Source of the DNA: an uncultured Arthrobacter sp.
GTDB lineage: Bacteria > Actinomycetota > Actinomycetes > Actinomycetales > Micrococcaceae
Direction: 5' to 3'
Assembly (NCBI GenBank): GCA_937873245.1
Contig: CALMVY010000128.1
Span: 1 to 8,680 of the forward strand
Length of the DNA: 8,680 nucleotides
Shown here piece by piece: positions 1 to 6,149 of this stretch. The position numbers were made by a program, and so were the translations under genes. Within the stretch, counting starts at the first letter, position 1; the number at the start of each line of letters is the position of its first letter. The notes under the pieces were generated by a model. The model made no database searches and was not told the origin of the DNA. It was given only the letters and a program-made list of their open reading frames with translations.

Positions 1-202
1 GGACGACCTCGGCGTCGGCCAGCCACGGGACGCCGGCGATCTTGGCCGGCGTCCGGACCAGGACTTTCACGGTGTGACCGGCCTCCAGCAGCCGGGGGAC
101 CAGCCTGCCGCCGATATAGCCGGTGGCGCCGGTGACGAGCACCGTCTTCGGCGTGACGGTCCGCGCGGGGGCGGTTTGTGGGATTTCGGGCGTGCCGGTC
201 AT
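1..202 (-). CDS. NAD(P)H-binding atypical SDR (NmrA/NDUFA9-like epimerase), N-terminal part
   Basis: This is the first 67 codons of a gene that runs off the left edge of the window. The protein begins MTGTPEIPQT, a flexible leader of about 19 residues, then enters a Rossmann fold: beta strand VLV, the glycine-rich dinucleotide loop TGATGYIGG at residues 24-32, a helix (RLVPRLLEAGH) and a second strand, VKVLVR. The basic residue R50 just after strand 2 is typical of NADP-preferring atypical short-chain dehydrogenases, including NAD(P)H-binding proteins that often carry a C-terminal DUF2867 domain. The start is the ATG at 202-200, with AAGGAG (208-213) five bases upstream. The gene is divergent from mfd. 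The substrate cannot be told, because the specificity and active-site part lies outside the window. The Rossmann assignment is firm; the subfamily is inferred from general resemblance. Confidence 0.88.
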   Translation of the reverse strand, partial: MTGTPEIPQTAPARTVTPKTVLVTGATGYIGGRLVPRLLEAGHTVKVLVRTPAKIAGVPWLADAEVV

Positions 203-255
203 GGTGACTCCTTGTCGTCTACGAGGCATTCGGAGCGCAGGGCCGTTCGGACGGC

Positions 256-261
256 AGCGTA
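256..261 (-). promoter_or_regulatory. Candidate -10 element for the divergent SDR gene
   Basis: On the minus strand this reads TACGCT, a fit to the TAnnnT pattern of actinobacterial -10 elements. It would start a transcript with a leader of roughly 45-50 bases before the ATG at 202. I see no convincing -35 element at the expected distance, so this is a weak call based on pattern and position only. Confidence 0.25.
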
Positions 262-320
262 TCCTGCCAGCCTAGCCCCGGAGCCGGCAGGTCTGTTGGC
301 CCGGGTGGCTGGAGCGATCC

Positions 321-340
321 CGTGCGGACCCGTGCGGACC
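321..340. repeat. Perfect tandem decamer (2 copies) in the mfd leader region
   Basis: The decamer CGTGCGGACC occurs twice in exact head-to-tail order (321-330 and 331-340), and a third copy begins but fails after two bases. It lies about 20 bases upstream of the candidate mfd -10 element. A direct repeat of about one helical turn next to a promoter could be a protein binding site, but two copies in GC-rich DNA can also arise by slippage. Confidence 0.6.
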
Positions 341-358
341 CGGGCCGGGGCTGCGCGG

Positions 359-364
359 TAGGCT
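359..364 (+). promoter_or_regulatory. Candidate -10 element for mfd
   Basis: TAGGCT fits the TAnnnT form common in high-GC actinobacterial promoters. It would give a 5' leader of roughly 70 bases before the mfd ATG at 443. No good TTGACA-like box sits 16-19 bases upstream; that stretch is occupied by the tandem decamer. The call rests on motif and position only. Confidence 0.3.
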
Positions 365-442
365 TGGAGTGCCCGGGATTCTCGCGAATTCCGGCTATTC
401 GTGTTGCCTGCATCCCCGTGATCCCTTCAGGAGCTTCAGCCC

Positions 443-3400
443 ATGAGCCTCAACGGCCCCTCTCTCACCGGTTTGCGCCGTGTCCTCGCCGAAGACCGGA
501 ATTATGCCCGCGTCCGCGCCGCAGCCGCCCGCGGTTTCGCGGACCGCAGCGAGGACTACCAGATCAGCGCTCCCGCCGGCCTGCGTTCGGCGCTGCTCGC
601 GGAAATGGCGGACGGGCTGACCGCGCTTACAGGGGACACCGCCGAAGGCGGCGGCAGCGGCCCGGCACCGGTGGTCCTGGCGATCACCGCCACCGGCCGT
701 GAAGCCGAGGACCTGACGGAGGCGTTGCGCGCTTTCCTTCCGGCCGACGCCGTCGCCGAGTTCCCCAGCTGGGAAACGCTCCCGCACGAACGGCTTTCAC
801 CGCGTTCGGACACGGTGGGCCGCCGGCTGTCCGTACTGCGCCGCCTCGCCCACCCCGAAACGTCCGCCGGCGGTGCTTTGCGCGTCGTTGTGGCCCCGGT
901 CCGGGCTGTCGTGCAGCCGATCGTGGCCGGCCTGGGCGAACTGGTTCCGGTCACCCTGAAGGTGGGCCAAGATGCCCCGTTCAGCGATGTGGTGCGCAGC
1001 CTCGCGGACGCCGCCTACGCCCGTGTGGACATGGTGACCCGGCGCGGCGAATTCGCCGTTCGCGGCGGGATGCTGGATGTTTTTCCGCCCACCGAGGACC
1101 ACCCCATCCGGGTCGAGTTCTTTGGTGACGAGGTGGACCAGATGCGCTGGTTCGCGGTCGCGGACCAGCGCTCGCTGACCGCCCCCGGCGTGCACCACCC
1201 CACCGAACTGCACGCCCCGCCGTGCCGCGAAATCCTGATCACACCCTCCGTGATGTCCCGCGCGGCGACGCTGAAATCACAGCTGCCGGCCGCCGCGGAC
1301 ATGCTGGAAAAGATCGCCGGCGGCATCGCCGTCGAAGGCATGGAGTCCCTGGCCCCCGTGCTGGTGGACGCCATGGTGCCGTTCCTGGACCAGTTCCCGG
1401 CCGGCTCGATGGCTGTCGTGATCGAACCCGAGAAGGTCCGGACCCGCGCCCACGACCTCGCCGCCACCAACGAGGAATTCCTGGAGGCCGCGTGGTCCAC
1501 GGCGTCCGACGGCGGCACCGCGCCCCTTGACCTCAGCTCCGCGGCGTCGGCCGCCCTGCACTCGGCCAGCTTCCGCTCGCTCACCGAAACCCGCTCGGCA
1601 GCCCTGGCGCACGAGGTGTCCTGGTGGTCCATCTCGTCGCTGGCCACCGATGAGGAACTGCTGCCCGACGTCGACGTCCTCAACCTGCACGCCCGCGAAC
1701 CCCGCGGCTACCAGGGCGACGTCGCCGAAATGATGGATTTCATCGGCTCCCACGTGCGCGAACAGTGGCGGATCGTCGTTGTCACCGAAGGTCCCGGCCC
1801 TGCCCAGCGGCTCGCGGAACTCTTCCACGACAACGACATCCCGTGCGCCAGGGTGGACACCCTCGACGAGGACCCGCAGGCCGGGCTGATCGAGGTGACT
1901 ACGGCCGCCGTCGGACGCGGTTTTGTCCTGGAGCCGCTCAAGCTCGCCCTGCTCACGGAGGCCGACCTGCTGGGCCGCACCTCCGCCGGTTCCACGAAGG
2001 ACATGCGCCGCATGCCGTCCAAACGGCGGAACGCCGTGGATCCGCTGCAGCTCGTGTCCGGGGACTCCGTGGTGCACGAACAGCACGGCATCGGCCGGTT
2101 CGTGGAACTGATCCAGCGTAAGATTGCAGTCGGCGGCTCGAAGGATTCAGTCGGCGTGCGCGAATACCTCGTGCTGGAGTACGCGCCGTCCAAGCGCGGC
2201 GCCCCGGGGGACCGGCTGTTTGTGCCCACCGACCAGCTGGACCAGGTCACCAGGTACGTGGGCGGGGACACGCCGGCGCTGAGCAAGATGGGCGGCGCGG
2301 ACTGGGCCAGCACCAAGTCCAAGGCCCGCAAGGCCGTCAAGGAAATCGCCGGCGAGCTGATCCGGCTGTATTCGGCCCGGATGGCGTCCCGCGGCTACGC
2401 CTTCGGCCCCGACACCCCGTGGCAGCGGGAGCTCGAGGAAGCGTTCCCGTATGTGGAGACCCCGGACCAGCTGACCACCATCAACGAGGTCAAAGCGGAC
2501 ATGGAGCGGGAGATCCCGATGGACCGGCTGATCTCCGGGGACGTGGGCTACGGCAAGACCGAGATCGCGGTCCGCGCTGCCTTCAAGGCCGTCCAGGACG
2601 GCAAGCAGGTCGCCGTGCTGGTGCCCACCACGCTGCTCGCCCAGCAGCACTACGAAACCTTCACCGAACGGTTCTCCGGTTTCCCCCTGGTGGTCAAGCC
2701 GCTGTCCCGCTTCCAGGCCGCCAAGGAAGCCAAGGAGACAGCCGAAGGGGTCAAAGCCGGTTCCGTGGACGTGGTGATCGGCACGCACCGGCTGCTGTCC
2801 AAGGACTTCGCGTTCAAGGACCTCGGCCTCGTGATCGTGGATGAGGAGCAGCGCTTCGGCGTCGAGCACAAGGAAGCGCTCAAGAAGATGCGCACCAACG
2901 TCGATGTCCTGGCCATGAGCGCCACCCCGATTCCCCGGACCCTGGAGATGTCGCTCACCGGCATCCGCGAGACCTCCACCCTGGCCACCCCGCCGGAGGA
3001 ACGCCACCCGGTGCTGACCTACGTCGGCCCGTACACGGACAAGCAGACCTCGGCCGCGATCCGCCGCGAGCTTATGCGCGAGGGCCAGGTGTTCTTCGTG
3101 CACAACCGGGTCTCCACGATCGACCGCACCGCCGCGAAGATCCGTGAGCTCGTCCCGGAGGCCCGGGTGGAAGTGGCGCACGGGCAGATGTCCGAGAGCC
3201 GGCTGGAGCAGATCATTGTGGACTTCTGGGAAAAGCGCTTCGACGTCCTCGTCTGCACCACCATCATCGAGACCGGCCTGGACATCTCCAACGCCAACAC
3301 GCTGATCGTGGACGGGGCGGACAAGTACGGGCTCTCCCAGCTGCACCAGCTGCGCGGGCGGGTGGGCCGCGGGCGCGAACGCGCCTACGCCTACTTCCTG

Positions 3401-4123
3401 TACCCCTCGGAAAAACCGCTGGGCGAGGTGGCGCTGGAACGGCTCAAGGCCGTCGCCACCCACAACGAGCTCGGCGCCGGCATGCAGCTGGCGATGAAGG
3501 ACCTTGAGATCCGCGGCGCCGGGAACCTGCTCGGCGGGGAGCAGTCCGGCCACATCCAGGGCGTCGGCTTCGACCTCTACATGCGCCTGGTCGGCGAGGC
3601 CGTGGCCGACTTCCGGGGCGAGGCCGAAGAGAAGGCCGCCGAGATGAAGATCGAGCTGCCGGTCAACGCGCATCTGCCGCACGACTACGTGCCCGGCGAG
3701 CGGCTGCGCCTCGAGGCGTACCGCAAGCTCGCCGCGGCCATCACCTTCGAGGCCATCGACGAAGTACTCGCCGAGCTCGTGGACCGCTACGGCGAACTGC
3801 CCCTGCCCGCGAAGAACCTGATCGACGTCGCCCGCTTCCGGGTGGGTGCCCGCGAGGCCGGACTCAGCGACGTCGCCCTGCAGGGCAACTTCATCAAGTT
3901 CTCCCCGGCGCAGCTGCCGGAGTCCAAACTCATGCGGCTCACCCGGATGTACCCGGGCGCGCAGTCCAAGCCCGCCCTCGACGCAGTGCTCATCCCGAAG
4001 CCCAAGACCGCCCGGATCGGCGGACGGGACCTGCAGGACGCCGAGATCCTGGAATGGGCCAACGGCGTCATCCGCAACATCTTCTCCGACGCCCCGCTGT
4101 CTGTCTCGCCGACGGGGAGCTAA
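443..4123 (+). CDS. mfd: Transcription-repair coupling factor Mfd
   Basis: Mfd is an ATP-driven DNA translocase. It displaces RNA polymerase stalled at template-strand lesions and recruits UvrA for nucleotide excision repair. The 1226 residues are full length for the family. In order: a degenerate UvrB-like N-terminal module (FPSWETLPHERLSP near residue 112; GEFAVRGGMLDVFP near 200) without its own Walker A, as expected; the RNA polymerase interaction domain starting around 540 with HEQHGIGRF at 545-553; the RecG-like motor with Walker A GDVGYGKT at 699-706, DEEQ at 800-803, SATPIPRT at 826-833 and QLRGRVGR at 969-976; the translocation (TRG) segment just after it, with LEIRGAGNLLGGEQSG; and the C-terminal TRCF domain from about 1068 (IELPVNAHLPHDYVPGERLR). 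The ATG is preceded by AGGAG at 429-433, nine bases away. No frameshift or missing motif is visible. The next gene starts six bases after the stop. Confidence 0.98.
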   Translation: MSLNGPSLTGLRRVLAEDRNYARVRAAAARGFADRSEDYQISAPAGLRSALLAEMADGLTALTGDTAEGGGSGPAPVVLAITATGREAEDLTEALRAFLPADAVAEFPSWETLPHERLSPRSDTVGRRLSVLRRLAHPETSAGGALRVVVAPVRAVVQPIVAGLGELVPVTLKVGQDAPFSDVVRSLADAAYARVDMVTRRGEFAVRGGMLDVFPPTEDHPIRVEFFGDEVDQMRWFAVADQRSLTAPGVHHPTELHAPPCREILITPSVMSRAATLKSQLPAAADMLEKIAGGIAVEGMESLAPVLVDAMVPFLDQFPAGSMAVVIEPEKVRTRAHDLAATNEEFLEAAWSTASDGGTAPLDLSSAASAALHSASFRSLTETRSAALAHEVSWWSISSLATDEELLPDVDVLNLHAREPRGYQGDVAEMMDFIGSHVREQWRIVVVTEGPGPAQRLAELFHDNDIPCARVDTLDEDPQAGLIEVTTAAVGRGFVLEPLKLALLTEADLLGRTSAGSTKDMRRMPSKRRNAVDPLQLVSGDSVVHEQHGIGRFVELIQRKIAVGGSKDSVGVREYLVLEYAPSKRGAPGDRLFVPTDQLDQVTRYVGGDTPALSKMGGADWASTKSKARKAVKEIAGELIRLYSARMASRGYAFGPDTPWQRELEEAFPYVETPDQLTTINEVKADMEREIPMDRLISGDVGYGKTEIAVRAAFKAVQDGKQVAVLVPTTLLAQQHYETFTERFSGFPLVVKPLSRFQAAKEAKETAEGVKAGSVDVVIGTHRLLSKDFAFKDLGLVIVDEEQRFGVEHKEALKKMRTNVDVLAMSATPIPRTLEMSLTGIRETSTLATPPEERHPVLTYVGPYTDKQTSAAIRRELMREGQVFFVHNRVSTIDRTAAKIRELVPEARVEVAHGQMSESRLEQIIVDFWEKRFDVLVCTTIIETGLDISNANTLIVDGADKYGLSQLHQLRGRVGRGRERAYAYFLYPSEKPLGEVALERLKAVATHNELGAGMQLAMKDLEIRGAGNLLGGEQSGHIQGVGFDLYMRLVGEAVADFRGEAEEKAAEMKIELPVNAHLPHDYVPGERLRLEAYRKLAAAITFEAIDEVLAELVDRYGELPLPAKNLIDVARFRVGAREAGLSDVALQGNFIKFSPAQLPESKLMRLTRMYPGAQSKPALDAVLIPKPKTARIGGRDLQDAEILEWANGVIRNIFSDAPLSVSPTGS
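4114..4119 (+). promoter_or_regulatory. Ribosome binding site inside the mfd end, sets the start of the YdjM-like gene
   Basis: GGGGAG lies in the last codons of mfd, ten bases before the ATG at 4130. A TTG at 4127 also opens the frame but would be only seven bases away and is a poorer start codon, so ATG 4130 is chosen. The site means that ribosomes finishing mfd can reinitiate directly, which suggests translational coupling. Confidence 0.6.
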
Positions 4124-4129
4124 CCGTTG

Positions 4130-4960
4130 ATGGGAGGACACCACGCCGCGTCGGGAGCCGCGGCGTGGGTGGCTGTTGCCTCGACCGGGCCGTACGCGCT
4201 GGGCTGGTACCCGCTGGACGCCACCGGAATCGTGATCGGCGGGATGGCGACGGCGGGAACGGCACTGGTCTGCGACTGGGACCACCGCTCCAGCACGGTG
4301 GCGCACTCGCTGCCGCCGCTGTCGAACGTGATCGCCGTCGGCATCGAAAACGTCTCCGGCGGGCACCGGCAGGGGACCCACTCCCTGCTCGGCGCCGCGT
4401 TCTTTGTGCTGCTCGCGGCGCTGGCGGGGCAGTTCCAGCTGCAGACGGACTGGGGGCTGCTGTCGGTCGGCGCCGGGCTGCTGTGCATGTTCATGATCAA
4501 CATCGCCGCCAAAGCGCTCAAACTCTTCCCGAAGTACGGCTGGATCAGCAACTGGGTCTTCGCCCTCACCATGGCCGGGCTGGTGACCTGGCTCGCACCC
4601 CACCAATGGACCTGGCTGCCCGTCTCGATGCTGACCGGCGTGCTGGTCCACATCGTCGGGGACATGATCACCACCGGGGGAGTGCCGCTGCTCTGGCCCA
4701 TAGTCATCAAGCCGCCCAAGCTGCTGCGGAAGCTGCCGCTGCTCAGGAACGTCTGGAGGTCCAACGGGGCGTTCTCCATCCCCCTGCTGGGCCGTGCCGG
4801 ATCGCGGCGGGAATGGTTCGTGCTGATCCCGGTCAGCGCCTACGCCATGATCGGCATGTCCGGCGCGGCGCTGGCGCTGGCCAAGGCGCACTGGCCGGCC
4901 GCCGTGGCAATCGGGACCGGATTGATCAACGGCCTTTTCGCTCTGCTCGCCGCCGCGTAG
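4130..4960 (+). CDS. YdjM-type membrane-bound metal-dependent hydrolase
   Basis: This 276-residue integral membrane protein carries the metal-ligand pattern of the YdjM/DUF457 family (PF04307): CDWDHRSST at 48-56 (D49, D51, H52), GGHRQGTHSLLG at 77-88 (H79, H84) and HIVGDMITTGGVPLLWP at 174-190 (H174, D178). Hydrophobic stretches at about 12-25, 31-47, 85-101, 108-127, 141-156, 162-177, 229-251 and 255-275 imply several membrane helices; a polar, basic segment at about 194-228 (PPKLLRKLPLLR) probably lies in the cytoplasm. The family is predicted to hydrolyse a substrate in or near the membrane, but the reaction is not established. E. coli YdjM is known as a LexA/SOS-regulated member, which is notable because this copy sits six bases behind mfd and probably shares its transcript. 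I see no LexA box here. The family call is firm, the function open. Confidence 0.9.
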   Translation: MGGHHAASGAAAWVAVASTGPYALGWYPLDATGIVIGGMATAGTALVCDWDHRSSTVAHSLPPLSNVIAVGIENVSGGHRQGTHSLLGAAFFVLLAALAGQFQLQTDWGLLSVGAGLLCMFMINIAAKALKLFPKYGWISNWVFALTMAGLVTWLAPHQWTWLPVSMLTGVLVHIVGDMITTGGVPLLWPIVIKPPKLLRKLPLLRNVWRSNGAFSIPLLGRAGSRREWFVLIPVSAYAMIGMSGAALALAKAHWPAAVAIGTGLINGLFALLAAA

Positions 4961-5020
4961 CCACGGCCGCATAACCCGCCGCATAGCCAACGCGCAGCCG
5001 TCCGCGTCCCCGGTTAAAGG

Positions 5021-5050
5021 ACTGAAGCCCCGGAGATCCGGGGCTTCAGT
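5021..5050. terminator. Strong bidirectional hairpin terminator between convergent genes
   Basis: The left arm ACTGAAGCCCCGGA and right arm TCCGGGGCTTCAGT are perfect 14-base inverted repeats separated by two bases; a realistic fold is a stem of about 12 pairs with a six-base loop. The flanks are AT-rich by local standards: CATTTAAAG follows on the plus strand and CCTTTAACC on the minus strand. The hairpin lies 60 bases after the YdjM-like gene and 19 bases after the stop of the small membrane protein on the other strand, so it can end both transcripts. There is no long U tract, which is usual in actinobacteria. Confidence 0.88.
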
Positions 5051-5069
5051 CATTTAAAGTATCTGGTGC

Positions 5070-5300
5070 CTAGAATTCGCCCGCGGAGTCCGAGCGGCCG
5101 GTGACGGTCTGCGGAATCCAGAACGCCAGGGCGAAGAGGCCCAGGCAGACGGCCATCGGCCACGGGTTGCCCAGCGTCAGGAAGCTCAGGGAGTAGATGG
5201 ACGCGAGGAAGAGGACCATCATCAGAGCGAACAGGATGATGCTTGAACCGAGGCTGTTCTCGTTCTGCGGCGTCGTGGCAGTGGTGGTCTTGCTGGACAT
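5070..5300 (-). CDS. Small two-helix membrane protein of unknown function
   Basis: I do not recognise this 76-residue protein. It has a polar, threonine-rich N-terminus (MSSKTTTATTPQNENSLG), a hydrophobic helix at about 20-43 (IILFALMMVLFLASIYSLSF), a short turn with NPWP at 45-48, a second helix at about 49-64, and a polar tail ending in GRSDSAGEF. It has no cysteine pair, histidine cluster or catalytic motif; the only cysteine is C52 in helix 2. The frame stays open upstream, but the ATG at 5300 has an excellent AGGAGG (5306-5311) five bases before it, and the codons upstream of it read as non-hydrophobic leader with no such site. It lies 63 bases downstream of deoC in the same direction and probably shares its transcript. 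The sequence shows a real, well-translated gene but gives no function. Confidence 0.8.
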   Translation of the reverse strand: MSSKTTTATTPQNENSLGSSIILFALMMVLFLASIYSLSFLTLGNPWPMAVCLGLFALAFWIPQTVTGRSDSAGEF

Positions 5301-5305
5301 TCGTT

Positions 5306-5311
5306 CCTCCT
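5306..5311 (-). promoter_or_regulatory. Ribosome binding site that fixes the start of the small membrane protein
   Basis: On the minus strand this is AGGAGG, the best Shine-Dalgarno match in the window, five bases from the ATG at 5300. It decides for a 76-residue protein over the longer 97-codon reading frame. Directly upstream lies the 12-base palindrome GCCCCGCGGGGC (5314-5325), which could modestly affect access to the site. Confidence 0.75.
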
Positions 5312-5363
5312 CGGCCCCGCGGGGCTCAAAACTGTGGCTGCAGCGGTTCTTACCGGATAGCAA

Positions 5364-6074
5364 TCAGTACGCGGATGAACCCTGTTCACCCTTGACGATC
5401 GCGATGCCGGAGCTGGCGCCAATACGTGTTGCACCTGCAGCAATCATAGCCTGTGCGTCGGCGAGCGAACGCACCCCGCCCGAGGCCTTGACGCCCAGGT
5501 CCGGGCCCACCGTGCGGCGCATCAGTTCGACGTCCTCCGCGGTGGCCCCGCCGCCGTTGAAGCCCGTGGACGTCTTCACGAAATCGGCGCCGGCCTCCAC
5601 CGCGGCCTCGCAGGCCAGGACCTTCTGGACGTCATCCAGCAGCGCCGTTTCGATGATGACCTTCAGGATGGCGCCGCCTTCGTGGACGGCGTCGGCGACG
5701 GCGGTGATGTCATCGACCAGGGCGCCCTTGTCGTTGGCGCGGGCGGCGGCGATGTTGATCACCATGTCAACCTCTTCGGCGCCGTCCAGCACGGCGCCGC
5801 GTGCCTCAAAAGCCTTGACGTCGCTCGGCGTGGCACCCAGCGGGAAGCCGACGACGGAGCACGTCAGCACGCCGGAGCCCTTCAGCGCCTTCTTGACCGT
5901 CTTGACCCACACCGGGTTCACGCACACCGACTTGAACCGGTACTCGGCGGCCTCGGAGCACACCTTGAGGACCTCGGCCTCGCTGGCCTCCGGCTTGAGC
6001 AGGGTGTGGTCAATATAGGAGGCAATGTTTGCGGGGGTGGTGCCTGCGGCAGGTGCGGCGGCTTCGTTGCTCAT
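5364..6074 (-). CDS. deoC: Deoxyribose-phosphate aldolase DeoC
   Basis: DeoC is a class I, Schiff-base aldolase that cleaves 2-deoxy-D-ribose 5-phosphate to acetaldehyde and glyceraldehyde 3-phosphate, the last step of deoxynucleoside breakdown in the cytosol. The 236-residue TIM barrel is of the usual length for the shorter bacterial form. Key features are IDHTLLKPEA at 21-30, VCVNPVWV at 50-57, VVGFPLGA at 74-81, EVDMVIN at 101-107 with the proton-relay D103, the Schiff-base lysine K167 in DFVKTSTGF, and K196 in GVKASGGVR. About 17 N-terminal residues (NEAAAPAAGTTP) are a low-complexity leader. The ATG at 6074 is preceded by AAGGGA (6080-6085), five bases away; an upstream in-frame TTG at 6116 lacks support. 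No other deo genes lie next to it, so it is not in a classical deo operon here; the small membrane protein follows it. Confidence 0.97.
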   Translation of the reverse strand: MSNEAAAPAAGTTPANIASYIDHTLLKPEASEAEVLKVCSEAAEYRFKSVCVNPVWVKTVKKALKGSGVLTCSVVGFPLGATPSDVKAFEARGAVLDGAEEVDMVINIAAARANDKGALVDDITAVADAVHEGGAILKVIIETALLDDVQKVLACEAAVEAGADFVKTSTGFNGGGATAEDVELMRRTVGPDLGVKASGGVRSLADAQAMIAAGATRIGASSGIAIVKGEQGSSAY

Positions 6075-6117
6075 GGGGGTCCCTTCGTGGCTTCTCAGGT
6101 GTCCATCTTGCCACAAC

Positions 6118-6144
6118 GGGCCCCACGCCGGAGGGCATGGGCCC
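6118..6144 (-). terminator. Possible weak terminator after the FAD oxidoreductase
   Basis: Two GGGCCC hexamers (6118-6123 and 6139-6144) can pair across a 15-base loop that could add a few inner pairs. The hairpin begins six bases after the stop codon of the oxidoreductase on the minus strand. There is no U tract after it, so termination may be weak and some transcription could continue into deoC, 75 bases away. It could also be a chance pairing of GC-rich hexamers. Confidence 0.35.
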
Positions 6145-6149
6145 AGGGT

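Noticed and set aside
203..442. A possible small gene in the 240-base spacer between the SDR gene and mfd
   Set aside because: Short open frames cross it on both strands, but none combines a ribosome site, a start and a credible protein; it reads as a divergent promoter region.
4054..4974. A 306-codon plus-strand frame overlapping the YdjM-like gene in another phase
   Set aside because: Its translation is R/G/A-rich, starts inside mfd, and competes with a frame that carries the full YdjM metal-ligand pattern.
2147..5053. A 968-codon open frame on the minus strand opposite mfd and the YdjM-like gene
   Set aside because: It lies wholly antisense to two well-supported genes, runs through the terminator hairpin, and its translation is low-complexity G/R/H/D/V-rich with no motif. 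It is a shadow of GC-rich third positions.
5314..5325. Palindrome GCCCCGCGGGGC as a terminator between deoC and the small membrane gene
   Set aside because: As a hairpin it allows only about four stem pairs with a four-base loop and no U tract, and it sits right before a strong ribosome site, so termination is unlikely.
5197..6018. A 273-codon plus-strand open frame over deoC and the small membrane gene
   Set aside because: Its serine/alanine/threonine-rich translation has no motif and is antisense to deoC, whose catalytic residues are all present.
6075..6116. A 14-residue N-terminal extension of DeoC from a TTG at 6116
   Set aside because: It would start at a rare codon with no ribosome site, while the ATG at 6074 has AAGGGA at proper spacing and gives the normal family length.
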